Assembly (NCBI GenBank): GCA_946803715.1
Contig: CAMPET010000036.1
Location: 73,917 to 124,349, forward strand
DNA from: Beroe ovata
Lineage: Eukaryota > Ctenophora > Nuda > Beroida > Beroidae
DNA: 50,433 bases
Direction of reading: 5' to 3'
Shown: positions 1 through 12,000 of the stretch, piece by piece
Numbering within the stretch: the stretch's first letter is position 1
How the letters are laid out: the number at the start of each line of letters is the position of its first letter
Translations under genes and position numbers: made by a program
Notes under the pieces: model-generated
The model's input: the letters and a program-made list of their open reading frames with translations, nothing else
Database searches by the model: none
What the model was told of the DNA's origin: nothing

Positions 1-3000
1 GCTCTGAGCATGGTACCGAACTCTCTATCCAGGGCTATGATATAGTCCAGGTTGGAAGAGAGGGTGAAGCCCTGAACAGGTTCCTCGAGCACGTTATACA
101 GGAGTGTGTGTTGTGTTGAGTAGTGGAGGAGACGAGTTTCCAGGTGCTTGAGTAGTGCGATACAGTACAGCACTATGTAGGACGGACCTTCCGATACTGC
201 CTGGGATAGAGCGAGTTCAATTAGACCGCATGAGGGAGGGGGGGGGTTGGGTGCACAAAATATCGTACTCAATACTGAGTCATAGTTACAGGACATTTGT
301 TAGTACTCACAATCAAGACATAGTTACAAATCTCGTCCCAAGGCAGAATGTTCAGGAACACAGAGTTTATCCACCGCTTAACGAGATGTGACGGCGACAT
401 GCCAGATATCCTGAATGCGCATGCGACTTTTGGTAGGGCTTTCTGGAGTATCCTCTCTATACAGTGGCACGCGTTGTAGTGGATAGCAGTTATCCCGCTG
501 AAAGAAGCATGTTGCGATATATTGTCGGTGTATGGGGATCCCGCTGAATTAAAGGATAGTTACAGTTCCAGGCTACAAAATTTAAAGTTGTGATGATTGG
601 AGATTTGTGATGTTTTCGGAATAGAATAATATTGACCAATAATTTCCTCTCTGATGTAACGCGCGCGCGTCCACCACGCACGTGCATAGTATAAAGCGCG
701 CGTTACCATGTCAACCAAGACATCATTCAAAACTGCGTGCAGTCAATCGTGCATCATTTCCTGCTTTTGCTCTAAGAAAACGTTGCACAAATCAACTTTC
801 CTCAATCGCAAAAGCCATCTCTCGTGAAATTTCCCGAGATGTTCAACATTGCTACAGTAATACTTATTGCTGCCTTGCTCAAAGGAGTTGTTTCACCAGC
901 TAAATCGAAAATCAAAGATGGTCAAGACAAGTTCGGTTTTGGAAACGGTGTACATGGATCGAGTCAAGACCTTGACTTGACACTCGATGAAGTGCTGAGT
1001 ATCCTACAACTAGACACAGATAAAGAGGACCACCATCTTTTCTATGGTGGAATCCTAGAGCTCTTAGAGGAGATGAGATCTGATAAGCTGGAACATCGCC
1101 AAGATCATACGCAGCATGATCTGACACATAACCAACGAGAGGCTCTTCTAAACAGACTGATACGAGGAGGAGAGGATCTAGTGAAAGAGAGATTGACAAA
1201 ACCCCAGTGTACGATTCTGGGGACGATTGCTATCGGAATTATCACGCTAGTCATCGTGGCTTTGGTCCTGAAAATTAGGAGGTAAGTTCTGCAATCGAAG
1301 ATCTTCTAACAGTTTTGAATAACGGTGTTGGTTTTTTTCGGCCGTCGGGTTATCTGATGCTATTCGTATTTTTCATTTTCTTGAAACCTTTTCTGTATTC
1401 AGATCAAATCAAAGGTCCCAGAAAACGAAGAATAAGAACAAAGGAATTGCTAACCGAAATAGATATGAGACCAACCAAGACATGGTACAGAAGTTGGATA
1501 GCGCGCACACGGCTATCATTATCGATCAGAAAGCAAACTACATGGTTCTAGATTTTGGGGATATTTGAAGTACAAGACGATGATACAACAGAATTAAATT
1601 ACAAATCTGATGTATCTCAGATGTGTGGAAACTTGCCAGGACACAAAAAAAATTGGGAATACATTTTCCGCACAATAGGCAATATATACAAAATAAGTTC
1701 GCTTTACTGATGTTCACAAAGCTGATCTCGGTGAACCCAGACATCCAGATATGATAGATTTTGAGAGTTAATTTCCAAATCTTATTACTCTTGAACTTTT
1801 TCCATTATTATTCTGCTTATGCACTTTGCATTCTGTGTTTCATTTCGTTAAAAATGAAATTTTGAGGAACCACGAAACTTCAAGAGTTCATCCGAAAAAA
1901 CTTCATGGAACATGCTGGATCCATTTTGGACAACACCAGATACATTACTGATCATTGCCCAATCGGTTATTGGTCTGGCGGCGTTCTGCCAGTTAAACTC
2001 GAAATAGAATACGCGCGCGCGCTATCCTCTTGTTACACAGAACGTGATCAGAAAAAAGTTTAAATGACTGAATTGCATTGCCGCGTACGTATATGACTAA
2101 ATTTTGTGTGACGGACCCAATCGTCTGTTTTTCTTCTGGGCTACTGAACTGACATTATACGGTATGCGTCTCTTGTGTTGTGCATTTGGTTGAAAATTCT
2201 AATCTAAAAACCATTCTTACCTTGATGCGATAGCAAGTTCCACAATAGACGAGTTGAGAAGACGAAGACTCCACAGGTAACCGCTACACAGCGTAGTAGA
2301 GAATGAGGACAGAAAGGACAGAGTTCTGTCCACGTGTCCACCAAATAGCAGATATACAACGCCGACAAACCAGTCAAACTTGCAAATTCTCACTGCAATA
2401 TTGAAATATCATGAGTAATATCCTACTCCATTATTTCGGAAATGTCGCGTTGTCGAATGAGGAATCCAGTGACCAACCCACATACCAGCGGGTGAATGTT
2501 GTTGTTTCTGTAACGATGTTGCAACAAGTAGACACAACCTCTCCAAATTATCTGTGGTTGTGCCTGGCTGTAGCCCGTTCATCCTCATACCATAATCCAC
2601 TATTAGTTTACAACCGTACTGGAGTCCTGATATCGAGATGTCTGAGCATATCTGATCCTTTATTGGATCAATCTGAAATATTGGCAAGAATGTGACCGTT
2701 GAAATGTTGTGTACTGCGTTGAGTAGGTTGCAATGTTGCAATGTTGCAATGTTGCGATGTTCCCCAGAAACAAGTTCAATCCCAACCTGAGTAAATGGGG
2801 CGCTATTTTCCTGTATCTGGTATTTCAGTACAACTTCCATTAGTCCCACGTGACCCGAGAAGGAGGGTTTTCGGCACGCGGCCAGCACAAAGGACCGAGT
2901 CTTGTCAAGCCATGAGTCAGACTCGTTATCTACCATCGGCATCGCAGACAGCTTCATTTCCGCCTGCAATTCAATAAAGAGAGGAGGGGGTAAAGGGAGA

Positions 3001-6000
3001 TGTTTGGGGTATTTAATTGGCTCATGATCATTCCATTATGATGGGTCCCCTAACCCTCTCTCACCTAACCCCGCCCATATAACCCCCTCCACTCACCATT
3101 ACCCCCTCACCTCACCATTACCCACCCACATCCACTCACCATTACCCCCTCACCTCACCATTACCCCTCACATCCACTCAACATATCCCCCTGACCTTCA
3201 CTCACCTTACTCTCGGTAGTTGAAGAGGGTACAGGTTGGGTGAGGTAACACCCTGGAAGCTCACTAGAATCCACCAGTGTATACGGATACTCAACTGACA
3301 TTGTCTCCTTGGTAAGACGGGGAGGAATCACTTTCTCTGTAAACCCACCTGATATGTTGATCCAGGTTTTAATTGTTATCAAAATTAGTATAGGATCAGA
3401 GTCTCCACATTCTTTATCATGGACCAAATCACATTTGACAACGGTATCATACTCAAATTCGTTATCTTAGCCTCTAAAAATAGCCTCTCAATCCTCTCAC
3501 CTAGAGCAGAAGATCGAACTAGAATGATGTTCCGTTCAATGGTCGCATCATCGATAACTACCTGAGAGAGAGGGTACTGGAGGGGCGGAGGGCATAACAC
3601 ACTAAATCACTGTGTGAATTCAAAATGAGAACCGAGGAGATTGGTATTGACAATGGACATTCCATAACATAGGTATGGACATTGGACAGGTATGGGCATT
3701 CCATAACATTGAATTCAAATAGATTCGTAACATATGAAATGTAAGAATAGGTCCACAGACATGATTCGCCGGCCTCTCCAGCTACTGACCTTGCCGTCCA
3801 CCATAGCATCTTCCTGGCGCCGAACTAGGTAGTTGATAATATCATGGTTATCCACGAAATAGAGGAGTGTATCCAGGCAGGACAGCAGAATGGACAGAAT
3901 TCGGAGACCGAATATCTGCATCAACTCATAGTTCAACAAACTCCGACTCTTTTCTGGTGTATCTGAAATTTGTTCAAGGATCGGTTCCCTCGTGCACAAA
4001 AACTCGATTTAAACATTCAACCTTTAGCCAGTTTAGTTACGTCATAAGAAATTGTAGTGAGGTGCGCCGCGTTGAAAAGCAATAAAGTCTGCTTTGCAAA
4101 GTCTTGCACCTGTCTGTAATATCGGGGCCTTATCAGAAGTGCATATCCAGGGTTTCCATAATAAGGGAATTAGGTACTGGGTTACGAAGAATGAGAAGGG
4201 GGGGGGCGGTACATCACACACCACAAATAAACCATCCCTACAAATTGAATTATGGTGGGGTGCTGTATGGGGTCATGTCTAATGAGCCGCCTGTGTGTCA
4301 CGACTTTGCGAGGACACTATCACGTACTGGACAGATGTTGTATTACCATTCTATAGAATCAACTAGTAGAACCAAATACAAATCGCGAAACGTTTACATG
4401 CATTTTCTCTAACGTTCTCCATAATGGAAGGATTGGACTGGATGTTGCATTGTTGCGGCAAGACACTAAATTTTGATCTATCTCGAACAGGACTCTCACT
4501 AGGCTCTTCGATTTTAATTCGATATCATGAATGACCTATTTTGAATCTCATTTATGGCCATGGAGGTGACAATGCATGCCACTTGTACCTACGTAAAGAA
4601 TTTCCGAATTCCCTTCGTGGTTTTCCACCGTTTTCTTTCGTAAATCATTTGCAAAAGTCCGCCATAATCAAATCAAGTATTAACCCAAGGAATGTGTTCA
4701 AAACATTGTCACTAACGATAACAAGGTTTGCACCATTCGTGCACGAAACACATTATTCCACGTTCCATTATCGCAAATTGAACGTGTCACAATGGAATAT
4801 GCGCATGATAATTTATATTAGTGTCTCACGCCTCCGGCTTCTGCAGAGATGGGTTACCCCTGCTCTGCAAAGAATGCCCGTTATCGAGCATTGGTATAAT
4901 CTCATTACAGGGCAGCATATAACTCGATTCCAGGGGTATCGCTGTGTACTGCTGCTACTGGAGAGAAATGTGACCCCTCATTTGTGCACAGTAACACATT
5001 TCATTTGCTACCTTTCCCTCTTTCAGTTCCTGTTGTCCTAGTTTCCCGCGAATGTGTTCACTCCCCAATTCTGCCCTAGTGCCTTTTGTAGTACCTGTCC
5101 AATTATTCTAGCATTCTGGACTTTCGCGGGCAATATGATTACCAAGTTTCCATGTTTCCATACGGCATACAATTGATGCAAATCAAAGCCTGGTAACCAA
5201 TATTCCCTCAGCAATGAGACTGCTTCCTAGCATTATTTGTGTGGCTGCACTGACCGTGTTGTGTGTCCATGGTGAACGCAACCCAAAGTGCGACACTTGG
5301 AGCAGGAAGTTTGACTTATGTCTCAAGAGGGGCTTCTCCCCTCGACTCTTCACCGAGTGTTCGGCTTCTGATACAGACGGACGACAGGATTACTGTATCC
5401 GATTCGAGAGGTACCTCAAAAATCCGAAGAATGACTGCAACTACCAGTGTAAGTGGTTAGACTATTATCAGTGTGTCTCAAAATCACTGCCAGCATTGAT
5501 ATCGCGTTGTCATGACAATAATTGTTCATTATTCATTCCCACACCTAGGCGGTTTCACCGCTGTACAGCGTGGAATGAGGAAGGAATTCACCAAGGACAT
5601 GGCAATAGAAGTACGGACAAACTCAGAGTACGGCAGTCAGGACAAGATGTACATGTACTTCCAGAGCGAGGATTTGGAGTGGGCGGGAGCGTTCCTCGTG
5701 CTGTTCAGCAGAACTCCCTCCTACCAAATAGGGTGGTGCTACCAGTCGTGGGAGACGCTACCAGCCTCCCTGCCCCAGGACCAGGAGAAGGTGTGGCGGG
5801 TTACCAGGACAGAGCGGGGTATGAGGGTTGAGTGTAACGGAGTGGAGGTACTGGATGTGAACCTGTCGGATGAGGTGTGTGATAGGAACAACCTCGCGCA
5901 GCCATGGTCCACCTACTGGGATAGGGATATCGCTTACTTCTACTTTCCAGCTGGTGATAACGCTTCCCTCTCCTACAAAATCAGTGGTGAGTGTCCCTCG

Positions 6001-9000
6001 CTTTGATAGCTGATAAATGATCATATCAATGAGTGTTCAGTCATCACGGTGTGTGTGTGTACCGTGTGCGTGTTGTTGAGTATATGGACTCCTGCTTGTT
6101 TATCAGGGTGTGTGTGTACCGTGTGCGTATTGTATAGGGATTCCTGCTCTAATCTATGATAAACCACTCCCTTCCTCCAGAAAGAGAAGAAGAAGAAGAG
6201 GAAGAGGAAGAGGAAATGGGACGGTTGTGCAGCAGTGACCTACCCAAGTGCCCCACCAACCCATGCGACACTATGACATGTGGGAGGTATCCCGAGGCCG
6301 AGTGCCGACCTAACCTGTGCGGGTGCTCTGTCAGTTTCGTCCACGCAGATGGACAACTCGTCGATACTTGTGATGGTATGTCGCTTGGAGGATAATATTT
6401 TGGAACGTTTGCAGGCAGGATAACAATCATTCACGCTGCATATCAATAGTAAAACTCTTAGTACCCAGACTTCATAGTACTTGTTAATAGAACAATGTTC
6501 AACTATTATAGTTTTGCCTATAATAGGTAGGCAAAACAAACTTGGTTTTAGAATTGGACCACATTTCAGAGCCCATGTGTGAGGCTGGTGTCCCTGTCGT
6601 GGCGTGTTTAGTCAGTCCCTGTGATGGTGCCACCTGCCCCAACCACCCTGACGCGTACTGCTCTGCCAATCACTGCGGTGGGTGCACTGCTGTGTTCAGG
6701 GATAGAGATGGTAATGAGGTTCCTGACTGTCACGACAGCACTGGAGTAGAGGAGGTGGATGCAGAGGAGGATACTGAGGATAATGACGACACTGAAACTG
6801 GCCGTGAGTGAGAATCTTATCTGATATACAACTACTTCATCACACTGACTCGATAACTATTGTTAGGTACACTTTATTGAGTGAAGGGAGAATTGATAAA
6901 GTAACCCGAATTGTAATCATGCGACTCGATTTTCCATCAATCCGGGATCCATGATGATGACCTCCATCAATACAGGAGACGTTGTCCCTGACGTGAGTAG
7001 ACGGGTAAACTGCAAGCAGTGTACAGATGTCTATGCTGTTATGCCTGGAGGTGGAGAGAGCATCATGCCAAGCTTCGGTAGGGACTCCTTGTCATACAAC
7101 AGCTGCAGTGTGTGTTCACACCCTACATCAATATTCCCTCGTCCAACTCGATTTATCATGAATAGACCCAATTAGCCCCTAATTAGTCCCTAATTACCGC
7201 ATCATATTCCACTCCTGTCACTGGAATACCACTAGCTATGATCTTATCATTACTCAGACTCCAACACCAACTCATGCGCGGAGCCCGGAGCTGCCCTCTG
7301 TGAGAGGGGACTAACGTGTGGGATGTATACCATGACATACAGGTACCTACCAGAGATACCCCCTCTCCATGAGCCCTTGTCAAACCATGCTCCTAAATCC
7401 CACAATTCATGTGCTTCGTTTCACCTCATTTCACACTGTTACAATCTGTTACACCCCGTAACACCTCTGTGTAACGCTCAGCATGGACGTACTGCGGATG
7501 AAGGTCGTGACACACGGATGTATCCCTCCCGTACTGGAATGTAACGCTCTTGTTGCAGTGTCAATGGAGGAAATGTCGGGCAATATGAGCTTCGAGGATT
7601 GTAAGTTCCTGCTCCTTCATAATAGTTAACGTTTATCCGCGTCTACTTTAGCTTTACATTCATCACCCACCGTCGCACTTGATGCGTCGCAATGTTCCTA
7701 TTTTTGGCGATACTTTGCCCTCTTGCACGTTTTGTTTGCGATCTTCCGACTAATTTGAAAGTAAAGATGTAGATTGACCATAATCCATTTCAGGTGAAAT
7801 TGAGTTTACAGAGGAATACAGTGGTAAGTCGATATTTCAATAGTTTGGTACTGTAATTTAGAATCAAATCTTAGTGCAGCTATTTTGATACGATAGTCCG
7901 GCCTAAATTAACATTATATTCCATTTCAGGAAAAATGTAAAGTCGTGGTTACTGGTTATATGTATTTTGCTATGGATAAAACCAAGTGTCTCATGGAACC
8001 CAATGTAATACATATTATTTTTACTAGCTGAATTTGAATAGCTGAGTATTGCATAGAATAAATTTCTTATCGATACTTTACAGTTATATCGGTTATTTTA
8101 CTCAACTACACAGACATATTTGTGAATGTGAACTCTATGAAATCAATGAATAATCCATGAAGCGAAAATTTGACATTAAATTTTGTAAATTCCTTCATTA
8201 TATGGCTATTGATAAAGTGAAATGCCCGCGTATGATTGATGACAACATGATATTGAAATAACTGAACTCGTGCACTCACCAATGAAGACTATTCTCTGTA
8301 GAATATCATGGATGTTGTTGGGTTCAGCTTGTCGGAAAACACCGGGGTCAAGTGGTACTAGAATGTGAGGAGCAGTGAGGATACAGTGCAGAGAGTCGTA
8401 TGATATTAGCACCTGATTGACACATGTGTGTGAAGAGCAGTAACCATTCCAAAATAACAACCATTTTAAAATAACCATTTCAATACAACGATAACAATGT
8501 TTTATTAACGACTGGGCTACTTTGTATCCCTTATCATGATAGGAGCCGTGCATCCACCTGGATCAAACTAGTGAGTGCTTTGAGTAGAGCTCCCTCGAAA
8601 TAAGGGTCAGGTGGTTGAGTGACGGGTATTTCTGAGGGGGAAGGGGGACCGCCATTCTCTAGGAGCCACCACAGATTCTGTGATAACTGTCTGGGCGGGC
8701 GATATCGTGTTAATTCTGTTTTTTCGGGGTTAAGAATCATAATTGTCAGCATCTGACTCATGTTTTGGGTCTTTGAATTTGATTGAGGTGTGAGTTTACC
8801 TGATGAATCCACATCGTTGCAATGCTTGTAGACCGGCAGGAATCCCAATAATCTGACTTACCATGTAACCGTAGCCGAACTTCTGGGTTTTACTGACCTG
8901 CCCAGAAAAGATGAGTCATGAGAGTGAATAAATACAGTATGTTTTCGCATGACACTACACAGGTGATATTGAGGTGAATGCTCAATTTGAGTAGATTCAG

Positions 9001-12000
9001 ACGGTAATTTGAGACATCGTTTAGATAACAAATTATGCGAAGGAGTACAGAAAATTATCATTTTCACCCTCCGCTTTGCTCACTTTTTACTCGTTGCTAT
9101 TCATAAGCTGCGATCATGAGTAAATATGGACAACTGCAGATATGGTGTACACTTGTTTGCCAACTTATAGCTCTATGTGAGTCCGCCAGAGTAGGTACAC
9201 ATCGCATACTCACTCGTATTGCCAGGAAAAACAGTGCTCAATCTCACTTTGCTCCCTAACACTAACAGCGTGGGATTTATTATGTTGTTCTCGCAGGCAT
9301 CTCAGAAGAAGTGGCGTTTTCGCTGGCCGAGTGCCAGAATACAACATCTCCCAGCAACACGAGTTCATCGACCAGCAACAACACCGGGCACTGCGAGTAC
9401 CGGCAACTCCTAGCAACCTTTACGAACAGCAGCATAGTAACAGTGGTGGGAGTGTGTGACAGTGACAACTTCACCGACACTACAGCACGTGCAGTATGTC
9501 GAGTGGGACTTGGTTACGAGGGCGGTGGCGGGGAAGTGAGGCGTGGTGCTAACGCACACCACTCTGCCATGGAGTGGAATACCACTTGTGAGGGGAGAGC
9601 TGTGTGTGACATTGACAGTCACATTAATAAGACATGTGACAGAGTGGTCTACCTTTCCTGCAAACATTCGCTAGGAACTGTTCCCATTAATTTCACCGAG
9701 CCGCGGCCAGTGACTGCCGCTCCACAGCAAGTTACAACCAAGCAGCCGTGTGTGAATGGAACACACTGGAACGGGTCGGATTGTGTAACATGTGAACCTG
9801 GTTATCACTGGAATGCCCGTTTGGAGGTATGCTTGAGGTGTCGGCGCAACACATACAACAACGGTTCCTCTGACCACTGTTCAAAGTGTCCACATCTCCA
9901 ATTCTCCAAGTCTGGTTCATCCCATTGCATTGAATGTGATATCGGGACTTATTATAATCACACTATCGATGGGTGCGTGAAGTGCGCGGCTGGTAGTCAT
10001 GGTGACAGTGGTAAGTTGTGTGTGAAACAGGACCATGGTAACGGGGTGACATGGTACGTGGTGCTGGTAGCGGTAACCGGAGCTCTGATCCTAGTGGTTG
10101 GGGTGGGTGTGGTCGTTGTGAGGGGGACCTGGTGTGGTCGTATCTCGGAGAGGTTGCCCTATGATGATCTGGTGGAGGATGACGAGGCAGTGGAAATGGC
10201 AGATAACGACCAGCAGATGCCCCCATCCTCAACATATATCATGATGGGGAGCGTGACACACCCATCTGAACAGAGTGATCACATATAGGGAACACCCAGA
10301 ATCATACCCTGAACAGAGTGATCACATATAGGGAACACCCAGAATCATACCCTGAATAGAGTGATCACAATATGAGAGGAGGGGGTGCGAGTACCTGTAA
10401 CTTCTTACACCTCCTCTGGTAGAGGTATTCGATACACTGGTCCAGCATGGAGCCTTGGTACAGGAAGAGGAGGCCGCGGGGCGTGCTGGCGAATCCTGGA
10501 TATCGGGGATTCAGTGTGTGTGTGTGTGTGTGCGTGTGTGTGNNNNNNNNNNNNNNNNNNNNNNNNNNNNNNNNNNNNNNNNNNNNNNNNNNNNNNNNNN
10601 NNNNNNNNNNNNNNNNNNNNNNNNNNNNNNNNNNNNNNNNNNNNNNNNNNNNNNNNNNNNNNNNNNNNNNNNNNNNNNNNNNNNNNNNNNNNNNNNNNNN
10701 NNNNNNNNNNNNNNNNNNNNNNNNNNNNNNNNNNNNNNNNNNNNNNNNNNNNNNNNNNNNNNNNNNNNNNNNNNNNNNNNNNNNNNNNNNNNNNNNNNNG
10801 TGTGTGTGTGTGTGTGTGTGTGCGTGTGTGTTTATGTCTTTGAAAATTTGAATGATTGTTGAACAGTCTACATTTATTACTGTGATTTGCAATAGCAAAA
10901 TCTTAATTTGCTGCGTTGATTAATTCTGAAGGTGGCAGGCTTTATACCTAACATGTTGTCGATAAGAACCTCCTCGAAACAGTTTTCAGGTTCCGTCTTG
11001 TCCGCCTCGTCTTGTGAAACTACAGGAGGTTGTGGTGTCTCGTCGCCTGCGGGAAAACCGGTGATCTAAAAATAGTCTATAATATTCTAATTTTAGGAAG
11101 CACCTAGTACCTAGTAATGTCGCTGCAACTGATAGGAGTTCAAACATTCATAGTTGCCCTGAAAATTAGTCACTGATACCTACTACCTAGCTAAAAGTGG
11201 CTGTTACCTGACAACAACTAATTGGTGTTGCCTGACAACAAGTTACCAGTCAACAGGAGAGTGTTACCTGATGTTGTGAGGACCTCGTTGGTAAGGGCAA
11301 CAAGGTTACATTCCCGTGTCATGACAGCCAGTCCCTCGTGGGTAGTGTATATCTGGCGGGCTAGGAAAAGAAGGGCACACACAACGTCCTCATCACGCTG
11401 CTGTGCCATGTCTCTAGACGAGCACGCGGAGAGAAGCTGCTGACACTGCTCACCCACTACACCAGCTATCGACTGCAGGAACATTGCGCTGTGTCAACAA
11501 ATGTCACAAATTTGGCATGATCTATATGTGTGTTTGTTTTTGTTGGTGCGTCAGGTGACGTGTCAACACTGCAGGATTGTGAATCGCGGTCTAATCATCG
11601 AACTAAACATAAATTGCAATGATAATTCCTCATTCATGATCAATTACCAAATTATCTCCTTTGTAATTAACATGGGTGTTGATGAGTTGTGATGTTCCAA
11701 TGCAGTAAGATCCGAGTAGGGAGAGAATGTCACAGACGACCTGATGAAAAGCGGTGTCAGACCTGAGCAAGATGATGCAATTTCATTGCTAAATTGATTA
11801 TTGGATTGCTATCATGTCAGTTGTCACCTATAATGAGTACTAGAGACGTAGATACCTGGATACACTTTGTTGTCCAGTTAGGTAGATCTAGAAGTGGTTG
11901 CATGAATGTTTTGAGTACCGTCTCATTTGAGAGCAGCTTCCTACACTCCTCTCCTGATTCGAAAATTATTGATCAAGCAATGAGCTCTGATAGGACGAAT

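Noticed and set aside
4541-5041. 166-codon plus-strand open frame
   Set aside because: No domain, signal peptide or splice support; it lies in a TBC1D32 intron just upstream of the better-supported 5214 gene.
10365-10898. Long frames across the TG repeat and N run
   Set aside because: They are made of Cys/Val or His/Thr dipeptides from the microsatellite and unknown bases; only 10395-10495 is a real TBC1D32 exon.
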